A DNA stretch of 64,000 bases from Bacillota bacterium (GTDB lineage Bacteria; Bacillota; UBA994). The stretch lies in assembly GCA_009773495.1 (NCBI GenBank), contig WSXW01000005.1, positions 1 to 64,000 on the forward strand, given 5' to 3'. Under the pieces are notes generated by a model. It worked only from the letters and a program-made list of their open reading frames with translations, did not search any database and was not told the origin of the DNA. The first letter of the stretch is position 1. The number at the start of each line of letters is the position of its first letter. Positions 30,384 through 39,605 of this stretch are shown here, piece by piece. Position numbers and translations under genes: made by a program.

Positions 30384-31282
30384 CTCTCAAATAGACTGGG
30401 GGCTAGCAGCGCTTGCGTCCCGGGAAAACCCTGTTCCAAAAAGAGCAACGCCATGGCTAAGGACAGTAGATCTGCGGATCCACCTGGGCTGATGCGTTCA
30501 GCACAGAATCGAGCATGAGCACTCAAGATTAGCTCGCGCCCGGCTTTAGTAAAGACACTGCCTGCGGCCAGAATCTCACTAACTGTAGCGTGGAGTATGG
30601 CCAGGCCTTCTTCCCCTCTTCGACCTAAAACGGTAGTATCGATTAGGACGGACATGATGGTGACTAGCGAGTGGACTGCGGCGTCATTGAGGCTAAGCCC
30701 TCGCTTTAGAGCATCTACCAGTGCGGGGTAGCCGACGTGTTCGACGGTGGGGAACCCCGCTTCTGCTTCACCCCGTACTCCGGTGTAGCCACCGGAAACA
30801 TACAACCGTTCACCTGTGGTTTTGGCTTTATCCTCACTAAGGATGAAGAGTTCTTGCGCTGATAACCCCTGGCAGGCTTCTCTTGCTAGGCCATAAAACT
30901 CCGGTGAGGGCACAGGGCAGCCACGAGAGAGGCACAACCCGGCAATCCCTGCGGCTAGTCCCAGTATAAACAGCTGACCGCGCTGAGTATTTACCCCAGA
31001 TGTTGCTCGGAGCAACTCCCCCTCAGCCTGTACTCCTAGCTTTCTCATATTCGCAAACACCTCAGGAGCAGGAACATCGGCCTGGTCTGAACCTAGCTTG
31101 GCAAAAGCCGTAAAGTAAGGGGACAAAGCACTGCTCCCGATGACGAAGGTGAATAAATTCATGTCCTGATGGGCTCCGCTGTCCTTCGGGCTAACGAGGC
31201 CGGGAGAGGGATAGATGCAAACCTCAAAGAACGAAGCAGCAGTAAAAGCGGCCCCTATGCGGCTGGCCTGCAGATCTAGCAT
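30380..31282 (-). CDS. citG: Triphosphoribosyl-dephospho-CoA synthase
   Basis: TYPSPGLVSPKDSGAHQDMNLFTFVIGS-type CitG motif, operon context. Confidence 0.85.
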   Translation of the reverse strand: MLDLQASRIGAAFTAASFFEVCIYPSPGLVSPKDSGAHQDMNLFTFVIGSSALSPYFTAFAKLGSDQADVPAPEVFANMRKLGVQAEGELLRATSGVNTQRGQLFILGLAAGIAGLCLSRGCPVPSPEFYGLAREACQGLSAQELFILSEDKAKTTGERLYVSGGYTGVRGEAEAGFPTVEHVGYPALVDALKRGLSLNDAAVHSLVTIMSVLIDTTVLGRRGEEGLAILHATVSEILAAGSVFTKAGRELILSAHARFCAERISPGGSADLLSLAMALLFLEQGFPGTQALLAPSLFER

Positions 31283-31776
31283 GCGCCTCGCCTAACTTCG
31301 GTAGCTATTCTCTGCGCTGCTGTTATTATTTCTGTGGGGAGATGATGGCCCAGCTTGCGGCAGACATGGGCGCTCTCGTGGCACACGAGGCAGGCTCGTG
31401 GTGGGCGGCCTAAGGTAGCCCGATCGACGGGGCCTTGCGAGGTAAGAAGATCTAGGTCCCAGAGCCGACCGTGAGGAGCCTGTTCTTCTAACTTGACCAT
31501 GAGCTGTTTAACCAAAAAGCTGTCAGCCCTCACTGCTAACATGCAGTATGGGCCTACGGCGGTATACAGGACTTCTTCGCTATGAATAATGATGCCATCA
31601 TGCTGTAGACAGTTTTTTACCTGAGCTACGGCCTCTAAAAAGAGCTGCTCCCAGGGGTACAGGGAGAAGCCGCCGGGCATGTTCAGAGCAACTTGAAGCA
31701 GGGCGATACCCGGATCACTCAAGGCTCTTTGCTGGATCAAGTAGATAGTTTCTTTGGCGTCAAGAATGTTGTTCAC
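31276..31776 (-). CDS. citX: Citrate lyase holo-ACP synthase CitX-like
   Basis: 166 aa; RPPRACLVCHESAHVCRKLGHH motif typical of CitX; directly upstream of citG. Confidence 0.8.
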   Translation of the reverse strand: MNNILDAKETIYLIQQRALSDPGIALLQVALNMPGGFSLYPWEQLFLEAVAQVKNCLQHDGIIIHSEEVLYTAVGPYCMLAVRADSFLVKQLMVKLEEQAPHGRLWDLDLLTSQGPVDRATLGRPPRACLVCHESAHVCRKLGHHLPTEIITAAQRIATEVRRGAC

Positions 31777-31914
31777 CTACAGAACTCCCCTCACAACATA
31801 GATTAGAGTACTACAAACAATATTATATCAGTAATGAGGGCTGAGTAAGCAATACGGCCTTCTTCCCTACCCCTATGTGGTAGCATATAATTACTGTACA
31901 AGGAGCTGGTATAC

Positions 31915-32688
31915 ATGACTAAGAAATATGTTCGTTTTAGAGTAAACGACAAAGTTCACTACGGTGTTATTGGTGGTAGCAGCATAAATGTGCTCGCAGG
32001 AGATTTGTTTGACAAACACAATGTGACTGATGTCGTATATTCGTTAGATGCGGTACGACTACTCACCCCTTGTGAGCCGGTTAAGATTGTGTGTGTAGGA
32101 CTTAACTACCGCAAGCATGCCGTGGAGATAGGCATGGCTTTGCCGACGAATCCGGTCTTATTCATTAAACCTGCTACTACCCTGCTTGAGCCTAGCGGAG
32201 AGATTGTCTATTGGCCGATGGTCGGCCAGCTCGATTACGAGGGTGAGCTCACGGTAGTTATGGGTAAAAAGTGCCATATGGTAGATGAAGCTACGGCTCT
32301 AGAGTATGTGTTTGGATACACCATCGCCAATGATATGACTGCAAGGGACCTACAACGGAAGGATGGTCAGTGGACTAGGGCTAAGTCCTTTGATACATTC
32401 TTACCGCTGGGACCGAGCATTGTTACGGGTATAGATGCTAGTGATTTATCTCTGCAGACATATGTCAATGGTGAGATTAGACAAGACGGGCGAACTTCCG
32501 ACCTGATCTTCCCCATTGCGTACTTGGTAAGCTTTATCTCGCAGATTATGACTCTAGAACCAGGAGACGTTATTTTGACGGGCACGCCGTCAGGAATTGG
32601 GGCGCTCCAGGTTGGAGATGAAGTAGAAGTGCGGATAGAGGGGCTAGGGGCTTTGAGGAATAGGGTGGTAGCAACAAGGGGGTCCTAG
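31915..32688 (+). CDS. Fumarylacetoacetate hydrolase-family protein
   Basis: KIVCVGLNYRKHAVEIG, LDYEGELTVVMGKKC, GYTIANDMTARDLQ, GDVILTGTPSGIG. Confidence 0.92.
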   Translation: MTKKYVRFRVNDKVHYGVIGGSSINVLAGDLFDKHNVTDVVYSLDAVRLLTPCEPVKIVCVGLNYRKHAVEIGMALPTNPVLFIKPATTLLEPSGEIVYWPMVGQLDYEGELTVVMGKKCHMVDEATALEYVFGYTIANDMTARDLQRKDGQWTRAKSFDTFLPLGPSIVTGIDASDLSLQTYVNGEIRQDGRTSDLIFPIAYLVSFISQIMTLEPGDVILTGTPSGIGALQVGDEVEVRIEGLGALRNRVVATRGS

Positions 32689-32723
32689 TCACACTAACGT
32701 ATCAACTAGGACCCCACATATAT

Positions 32724-33071
32724 CTAGAAACTCTGTAAGATACCCATGCAGTAATTTCTCAGGACAGGTACGTCTTCCGTAATAGTCTCCCACAATATAG
32801 TTGTACTCATGGTGCCATACCTATGGGCCACCATATTCCTCATATCCTTGATATTTCGCCAAGGTACATCCTTGTAAACCTCTTTTAGATCATCAGACAG
32901 ATAGCCTGACAACTCCCCAATCTGTAGTATGCACAGTGCCACCGCATTTCTGTATATTGAATTAGATTCAAAAACCTCATAACCTCCAAAGAATTGTCTT
33001 GCCTCAGCGATCTCATTACAGTAGCCTATTATTCGTTGCAGCAACTCGTAATCGCGTTCACGACTGTTCAT
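32724..33071 (-). CDS. HepT-like (DUF86) HEPN ribonuclease toxin
   Basis: PWRNIKDMRNMVAHRYG contains the RX4-6H HEPN motif (RNMVAH); overlaps the MntA-like gene. Confidence 0.85.
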   Translation of the reverse strand: MNSRERDYELLQRIIGYCNEIAEARQFFGGYEVFESNSIYRNAVALCILQIGELSGYLSDDLKEVYKDVPWRNIKDMRNMVAHRYGTMSTTILWETITEDVPVLRNYCMGILQSF

Positions 33072-33372
33072 AGAGCACTACTTCCTCACCCATTATTCTT
33101 TGTAGGAACCGCTTGTCTAAGCCTTCGGTAGTAACGACATCGACGCGTACGTTAAGCGTGTCTTGAAGATCTAATTGAAAGCCGGCAAGCTGAAATAATC
33201 CGCGCAGGCGACCTTTATCAATACGCAGATCAATGTCACTATTTACTGTCGCGTTACCCCTAGCGTATGAACCAAAGAGAACTACGCGCTGGACCCCATA
33301 TCGTTGAGCGATCTTTCCAACAACCGTTCTTATTTCCTCAACGGTGTGAATTCGTGCAAGCACTGTAGTCAC
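33058..33372 (-). CDS. MntA-like minimal nucleotidyltransferase antitoxin
   Basis: VVLFGSYARGNATVNSDIDLRI (GSX10DXD). Confidence 0.88.
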   Translation of the reverse strand: MTTVLARIHTVEEIRTVVGKIAQRYGVQRVVLFGSYARGNATVNSDIDLRIDKGRLRGLFQLAGFQLDLQDTLNVRVDVVTTEGLDKRFLQRIMGEEVVLYEQS

Positions 33373-33461
33373 CTCCTACTTTACTTTAGTTTACATGATG
33401 TTCCTTTTCTCTACAACAACATGCTGGGAGATAATATGTAGTACAGAAGGGTTATAATGAT

Positions 33462-33551
33462 ATGACTAAAAAGATTAAGAAGTGGAAGAATCCGCTGGGC
33501 TTACCAATCACTATGGACGATTTGCGAAAGTACAAGAAGGCTCAAGCTTAG
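33462..33551 (+). CDS. Short ORF (29 aa), overlapping a 70-aa ORF in another frame
   Basis: MTKKIKKWKNPLGLPITMDDLRKYKKAQA* just after a TATAAT-like sequence; 33482-33694 continues in the -1 frame. Confidence 0.35.
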   Translation: MTKKIKKWKNPLGLPITMDDLRKYKKAQA

Positions 33552-33694
33552 CGCAGAGAAGAAAAGCTCGTAAGCTAAGGCAAGCGGAAGAAGCGGCGAT
33601 TAAGGAATATCAATCGCACGAGGAGTTTTTGTTTGATGACTTTGAGATCGACTTAGATGACGATGATATGCCGTTTGCGGGTGATAGGGAATGA
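33482..33694 (+). CDS. Hypothetical small acidic-tail protein
   Basis: ORF track, QRRKARKLRQAEEAAIKEYQSHEEFLFDDFEIDLDDDDMPFAGDRE. Confidence 0.35.
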   Translation: MEESAGLTNHYGRFAKVQEGSSLAQRRKARKLRQAEEAAIKEYQSHEEFLFDDFEIDLDDDDMPFAGDRE

Positions 33695-33808
33695 AGTAAC
33701 TGGGCACGAAATATCGTGCCCCTACACCTAGATAAGCCAAACGTGTACGTAGTGAAAGATAACTAAAAGTCTGCCACCCATAGTTGGGAGCAGTCTTTTA
33801 CTATATGG

Positions 33809-34531
33809 CTAAGAGGTTTCGCCTAGAAGTAAGTTGAGAAGCTTAAGCCTAATATCCGAGAGACGCTGGTCGTGATGCTTTCTGCTCTCACGTGGCAGGT
33901 CGATGCTAAATTCCTTGTGAACTCTAGCGGGGAGGCTAGAGAACACGCAGATTCGATCCCCGAGGTAGAGAGCTTCTTCAGGGTCGTGGGTGACGCAAAC
34001 AACTGTGCGCTTGTCCTCTTGCCATAGCTCTATAAAGTCGGCCATAAGGGAGTATTTAAGCTGCATATCGAGGGCCTTAAAGGGCTCGTCCATGAGCAGT
34101 ATTTTAGAGGGGTAAGCAAACGCCCTGGCAATGGCGACTCTCTGCTTCATGCCACCACTGAGCTGTGCCGGGTAATACTCTGCAAAATCAGCTAGTTCCA
34201 CCAGTTTGAGGTAGGCCTCTACGACTGCCGTGCGTTCTTCCATATCGGGGTAGGCTGTTGCCAGAACAAAGTCGAAGTTACCCCTTACACTCTTCCAGGG
34301 AAGAAGCCTTGGTTCCTGAAAAAGATAAGAAACCGCCTCTCCATCTAGTCCTAGGACTTGCCCTGAGTCGGGTACGAGCAGCCCGCTTAGAATGTTAAGC
34401 AGGGTGGTTTTTCCTGCGCCTGAAGGACCAAGGATACAGGTGATCTGATTGCATGGAAACTCTAGGTTAAAATCCTGGAATACGGACAGTGTGCCGAAGG
34501 ACTTGGTAAGGCGCTGAACTGCTACGGTCAT
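33809..34531 (-). CDS. ABC transporter ATP-binding protein (nitrate/sulfonate/taurine type)
   Basis: GPSGAGKTTLL, LSGGMKQRVAIARAF, LMDEPFKALD. Confidence 0.92.
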   Translation of the reverse strand: MTVAVQRLTKSFGTLSVFQDFNLEFPCNQITCILGPSGAGKTTLLNILSGLLVPDSGQVLGLDGEAVSYLFQEPRLLPWKSVRGNFDFVLATAYPDMEERTAVVEAYLKLVELADFAEYYPAQLSGGMKQRVAIARAFAYPSKILLMDEPFKALDMQLKYSLMADFIELWQEDKRTVVCVTHDPEEALYLGDRICVFSSLPARVHKEFSIDLPRESRKHHDQRLSDIRLKLLNLLLGETS

Positions 34532-34534
34532 GCT

Positions 34535-35287
34535 CTAACCACTCCCCCGCACACGTTTCTCCACCCACCTGATTCCATACTCTAAGAGCCAGCTTAGAAA
34601 CAGAGCGGTAATGGTCCAGGCAAAGAGTCCGGCTGTCTCAAGATACATGCGCTCCACCTGCATTCTGGTCCCGATAGCTAACTTAGGCTGGCTTAGGGCT
34701 TCGGCAGCTACTACAACTTTGAGCCCGAGACCCATGGCTGTCGAAGCTCCCGCCAGTATGTAAGGAGCGATGGACGGCAGGTAAACACCAGTGATGGTGG
34801 CCCACCAGCCCACTCGATGCACTCGAGCCATCTCCAGCAGACTATTATCTACATTTTTTACGCCTGCGAAGACATTGCCAAAGATAACGGGAAAGCAGAC
34901 TAAAAAAGCTACAAATACAGGAACCTGATCTGAGCGGAACCAGATCAAGGCCAAAAGAATGATCGACATCAAGGGTGTGGAGCGAGACAGAAGCACGAAG
35001 GGTTGCATCAGCACTTTGGCTATCTGGTTAAAGCCAGCTAGAAGCCCACAGAAAAGACCAACGAGAAGAGAGAGGGCAAATCCTGTTAGCCCTCTTCTCA
35101 AAGTAGACATTACGGCGAGCCAGAATGTCTCTGTAACTACAAGTTCGCCCAGCCGCTTGAGGGTGGCGGCCGGTGAGGGCAACAAAATCTCAGAATTCAC
35201 CAGGGCAGAGGCAACATGCCAAACTCCTAGCAAAATGAGGAGCGTCGCTGGCCTGAGGTATTTATCTCTTGTAGTAGAATCCTTCAT
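34535..35287 (-). CDS. ABC transporter permease (SsuC-like)
   Basis: Hydrophobic, VVVAAEAL...IGTRM EAA-type loop, operon context. Confidence 0.9.
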   Translation of the reverse strand: MKDSTTRDKYLRPATLLILLGVWHVASALVNSEILLPSPAATLKRLGELVVTETFWLAVMSTLRRGLTGFALSLLVGLFCGLLAGFNQIAKVLMQPFVLLSRSTPLMSIILLALIWFRSDQVPVFVAFLVCFPVIFGNVFAGVKNVDNSLLEMARVHRVGWWATITGVYLPSIAPYILAGASTAMGLGLKVVVAAEALSQPKLAIGTRMQVERMYLETAGLFAWTITALFLSWLLEYGIRWVEKRVRGSG

Positions 35288-36242
35288 CGGGTAGTTTACC
35301 TCCCACAGCCTGAGGTGCTAAAGCCAGTAAGACATTTAAGTATGCCTCCACTTGAGACTTTGCATCTAGGGCTGCCATGTAACGAATGTTGCTGCGGGGT
35401 ATGGCCTGTGCAGCGACTGCCGCAGGCATCCCAAGGCTATGCTTTTCGACAAGGATGCCAGCTTGCTCGAGATTGTTGTTGATCCAGGCCAGGGACTCTT
35501 GATACTCCTTGAGGAAGCTTGCCACCACCTCAGGGTGACTGTTGGCGAATTCCTCTCGGACCACTAGGCACCCCTGGGCGATGGCTATATTTTTACCGTA
35601 GATCTTCTTCCACTCATCTTCGAGACTCATGACTATCTTAAGACTAGCGTTCTTAGTAAGTGTGGTAGTTACGAGCGGTTCTGGTAATACAGCAAGGGCT
35701 ACCCTGCCAGCGCTAAGTGCACCGGCCAGCTCTACCTGAGCCATGCTGTAATCCATAGTTACATCCTTTTTTGGGTCTAGTCCGTTAGCGATGAGCAATG
35801 AGCGGAAGACTAGGTCTGGAGTTGCACCTAGGCCTATGGAGTTAATGGTCTTACCCTCAAGATCGTCCCAAGAGGAGATCTCTACTTGATTGCTAATTAG
35901 ATAGAGGTTGCCCCAAGTGTTAATCGCCAAGAGTTTGTACCCAGCCCCCTTATTATAGAGGTTAGCCGCGACGTTTGTTGGTAGAGCAGCTATGTCTATT
36001 TCTTGGCTAAGCACACGGGCCGTTACTATGTCTGGTGTTTCTGCGACTTGGTATTCAGTGGTGACGTTTTTCCCGAGCGATGGCTGCTCCTCGAGCATCT
36101 TGACCATACCTACACCAGTCGGCCCCCTGAGGGCTGCTACTCTTAAGGTAACATCTTCTTTTCCTGGGCCAAGTGCGGTACACCCGCTCAAAACGATCGT
36201 TACGAGAAGTGCTGTTAGTGTGAAAATTAGCTTTCTCTTCAT
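35262..36242 (-). CDS. ABC transporter substrate-binding lipoprotein (SsuA/NMT1-like)
   Basis: Lipobox LSGCTALG; periplasmic-binding fold sequence. Confidence 0.88.
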   Translation of the reverse strand: MKRKLIFTLTALLVTIVLSGCTALGPGKEDVTLRVAALRGPTGVGMVKMLEEQPSLGKNVTTEYQVAETPDIVTARVLSQEIDIAALPTNVAANLYNKGAGYKLLAINTWGNLYLISNQVEISSWDDLEGKTINSIGLGATPDLVFRSLLIANGLDPKKDVTMDYSMAQVELAGALSAGRVALAVLPEPLVTTTLTKNASLKIVMSLEDEWKKIYGKNIAIAQGCLVVREEFANSHPEVVASFLKEYQESLAWINNNLEQAGILVEKHSLGMPAAVAAQAIPRSNIRYMAALDAKSQVEAYLNVLLALAPQAVGGKLPDEGFYYKR

Positions 36243-36255
36243 GCTTGCCCTCCTG

Positions 36256-36633
36256 CTATCTTAATTGTTGGGTTACAGCCGTAGTGAACTGCGGGGCTGT
36301 GTAGAGGTGTTTTTTAACGAAGCAGTCGCCTGCTAATTCTACTAACGGGGCTATTTCTTCTTGGGGGAAGCCGGCGGGGATTACGAACTCCATTTTGATC
36401 TCGCTGGCGAGCCGGGTATCGGGGTGGCGTTCGACATCAATGTTGATTTTGAGTCCCTCCGCAGATAGTCCCTTCTTGCGGCAGTAACCGGCTGCGGTTA
36501 AGGCTGCGCAAGTACCGAGCGAGGCAATAAATAACTCGAAGGGGCTGGGGGAACCGGTCCCTGTTTCGAGTACTAGGTCCCTAAAGTGAGCGTTGGCTTT
36601 GCTGCCATTTAAGTGAATTTCCATTGTGTGCAT
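36256..36633 (-). CDS. OsmC-family protein
   Basis: GSPSPFELFIASLGTCAALTAAGYCRKKGL. Confidence 0.9.
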   Translation of the reverse strand: MHTMEIHLNGSKANAHFRDLVLETGTGSPSPFELFIASLGTCAALTAAGYCRKKGLSAEGLKINIDVERHPDTRLASEIKMEFVIPAGFPQEEIAPLVELAGDCFVKKHLYTAPQFTTAVTQQLR

Positions 36634-36760
36634 AGCTGCACCTCCTGATGCTTATATTATATGGTTAAGTTCTAGGCCGTACTGATGAAACCTTTTTTGG
36701 AGACACAAAATGAGCAGGGCCATCTCTCAATGAGATAGCCCTGTCTGTTAGCCTATGTGA

Positions 36761-36994
36761 TTAGCCTCTTGGAGCAAAAGTTGCGCAGTCGGTGTCCTTT
36801 GTGCTGCGTGCCTGAGGAGCCTGAATCTCTATCTCCTGTGCACTGCAGTGGTTGCCTTCCCCATAATACCTGCAGGTGTCAACCACGCACTTAACGCCGT
36901 GTAGATGTCGACTGGTTTTGTCAACGCGTCCTGTCAAAAATATCACCCCCCTGTATTGGACTAGTTGTAGTATGGCTTTAAGGGGGCAATTCAT
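36761..36994 (-). CDS. DUF1540-like cysteine-containing small protein
   Basis: GVKCVVDTCRYYGEGNHCSAQEIEIQAPQARSTKDTDCATF. Confidence 0.75.
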   Translation of the reverse strand: MNCPLKAILQLVQYRGVIFLTGRVDKTSRHLHGVKCVVDTCRYYGEGNHCSAQEIEIQAPQARSTKDTDCATFAPRG

Positions 36995-37108
36995 TCGTAA
37001 GAGAGAGAATATGTTTTAGGATGCGTATGCGCCCGGAGAAGTCCAAAGTGATATATCACGTTGCTGCAAACTGGGAGTCAGGATGCTTAAGGCTTATAGC
37101 ACTATATG

Positions 37109-39340
37109 CTAAATGATTTGGAGAAAGGCTGCGACGAGGGCTGGGTCGAATTGCGTACCCGCACAACGCCGTAACTCGGCTAGGGCCAGGTCTTTGGACA
37201 TAGCCTTGCGGTAGGGGCGATCACTTGTCATGGCATCATAAGCATCTACTATGGCTACGATACGGCACTCAATGGGTATATCGGTGCCCTTGAACCCTAG
37301 AGGATAGCCCTTGCCATTCCACCATTCCTGATGTTTGAAGATTAAATCAGCTATCGGGCTAAGTTCTGGGGTGGCACTTGCGATACGATAGCCGATTTCA
37401 GAATGGCGCTCCATCTCCACTCGTTCCTCCGCAGTTAAGGGTCCGGGTTTATTAAGGATGCTGTCAGCGACACCAACCTTGCCGATGTCGTGGAACTTGG
37501 CAAAGAGATCTAACTCCATAATTTTGCTCTCTGGGTAGCCGATATGCCTAGCCACCCTAGCTGCTAACTCCCCTAACCTCTCCACGTGCTCTCGAGTCTC
37601 TAGGTTCTTCGTCTCGAGCGCACCCATGAGAGCTTGGATTAAGGCGCTGCGGCTGCTCTTCCGGTGGAACAGCTTTTGGCGGTACATGAAATTATCTGCT
37701 CGCTTAAAGATATCGTAAAGACTTGTAGGTTCACTATCCGCGACCGCATATCCAAGCGATAGACTTAAAGGTAGTTCGGGGTGATCAGAGTTGTAATCAT
37801 CTTGTCGACCTCGAATAGTACGAACAAGTTCTTCCACGTTCTTTTGGCTCGAGTAAGGCGTAATTATTACAAACTCATCCCCGCCAATTCGTGCAACCAC
37901 AGCATTGCCTGGCGCGCATTGATGCAATATATTGGCAATCACTCTAAGAAGACTATCACCGGAGCTGTGACCTAGAGTGTCGTTAATAAGCTTGAGCCCA
38001 TCTAAGTCAGCCACAATAATGCTTGGTGCGGGAAAGGCATTTTCACTTATCACTTTCTCGAAGTATCGTCTATTGTAAACATTAGTTAAGGCATCATGCC
38101 AACTAAGGAATTCCTTTAGCGCTTGCTCTTGTTTGAGCTCCGTGATGTCCCGCATCAGTACAAGGATAGCTGCAGATGAACCTTCATAGTCGATTCTGGT
38201 AGAGTGGGCTTCCAGCCAACCTACCTGACCGTTCCGGCGCAGAAACTGAAATTGGTTAGTCAGATCTTGCCCTTTTGTTATTAGTGCCATATCCTCTCGA
38301 ACCTTATCTACAAAGGTAGGATGGATAAAATCAAACGCAGTGGCCGAATGGAGGCTGGCAATGTCAGATGGGTCTATACCATATATTTTCAGTGCTGCGG
38401 GATTCCACAGTAGCACCTCACCCGACAAAGTGACGATAATCATTCCCTCGAGCAGATGTTCCACGAGGGAGCGATACTTCTTTTCACTGCGCAACAGAGA
38501 TTCTTGTACTAGTTTCATGTCCGTTATGTCCGTGGCCAGCGAGAGTATGCCCTGTTCGCCATTGTATAGCGGAATTGCTCTCTCCCGCAGCATTTTTATG
38601 CGTATCTCTCCCCCTTTGTGTAGAGACTGCACTTCGTGCTCAATGGTCGCACCTGCTTGCAGTGCGGCGATATGTAAATCTACGAAAGGAAGATTCTCTG
38701 GTGGCACAAACATGCGCACATTTTGCCCAACTAACTCCTCCTTATTGTAACCTGAGCCTTGACAGTAAGAACTATTGACTTGCAGAATTGTTCCCGACAA
38801 GTCCTCAACGATTATTGCCACGGGCGAGAGTTCGAATAGACGTCGATATTGATCTTCGCTTGCTGCGAGCCGAATTTCGGCCTCTTTACGTTTAGTAATA
38901 TCTGTAATAAACCCTTCGAGATAAAGGAGCTCGCCGTTGTCATCGAAGATACCTCGGCCCCGTTCCCATACCCAGCGTGTCTCTCCACTAGCTGTAATAA
39001 TGGGGTACTCTTGCTCGAAAGGATGCTTCGTGGTGATAGCTTCTTGCCAAAAAACCCACATTTGGTAATCAGGATGGATAATGTCGTTGAATGACAATCG
39101 TTTATTGTCGATAAAATCATTGGGTGCGAAGCCTGTGATTGGCTGGCAGCCTTCGCTAATATAGCTCATAGTCCAATGGGAGTCGTTCGCACAGCGATAC
39201 ACAAATCCCGGGAGGTTGCTGATGAGCGTAGTAAGCGTTCGTTCGGTTTGACGGAGGGTCGCTTCTACCTGTTTAAGCTCTGTGATGTCCTGTAGGTAGT
39301 TAGTTTCAACTTCCTGGATTTTGCGGTGCTCCAATTGCAA
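37109..39340 (-). CDS. PAS-GGDEF-HD-GYP multidomain signalling protein
   Basis: Several PAS repeats; GGDEF (ARIGGDEFVII); HD-GYP (FHDIGKVGV..., HQEWWNGKGYPLG). Confidence 0.93.
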   Translation of the reverse strand: MQLEHRKIQEVETNYLQDITELKQVEATLRQTERTLTTLISNLPGFVYRCANDSHWTMSYISEGCQPITGFAPNDFIDNKRLSFNDIIHPDYQMWVFWQEAITTKHPFEQEYPIITASGETRWVWERGRGIFDDNGELLYLEGFITDITKRKEAEIRLAASEDQYRRLFELSPVAIIVEDLSGTILQVNSSYCQGSGYNKEELVGQNVRMFVPPENLPFVDLHIAALQAGATIEHEVQSLHKGGEIRIKMLRERAIPLYNGEQGILSLATDITDMKLVQESLLRSEKKYRSLVEHLLEGMIIVTLSGEVLLWNPAALKIYGIDPSDIASLHSATAFDFIHPTFVDKVREDMALITKGQDLTNQFQFLRRNGQVGWLEAHSTRIDYEGSSAAILVLMRDITELKQEQALKEFLSWHDALTNVYNRRYFEKVISENAFPAPSIIVADLDGLKLINDTLGHSSGDSLLRVIANILHQCAPGNAVVARIGGDEFVIITPYSSQKNVEELVRTIRGRQDDYNSDHPELPLSLSLGYAVADSEPTSLYDIFKRADNFMYRQKLFHRKSSRSALIQALMGALETKNLETREHVERLGELAARVARHIGYPESKIMELDLFAKFHDIGKVGVADSILNKPGPLTAEERVEMERHSEIGYRIASATPELSPIADLIFKHQEWWNGKGYPLGFKGTDIPIECRIVAIVDAYDAMTSDRPYRKAMSKDLALAELRRCAGTQFDPALVAAFLQII

Positions 39341-39605
39341 TCCCCCTGCTTATTTATGATGAAATAGAAATTCACTCTTAGTATTCGATACTGAGAGTGA
39401 ATTTCCTTTTGATTGGGTGCGATAGAGGGTAGGCCAGAAATACTCCACGCTTTAATTCTAAAATTAATAGTAGGACCACCATAATTAACCCTGCCATTGC
39501 ACTTATTATTAGATTATAATTTCAATATGGAGGTATCCAGGCTAGCCATCAATCTAGCCATTGCGCGTGGTTTAGGGCGGTAATAAGCAGAGAGGAGGTG
39601 TTGGG

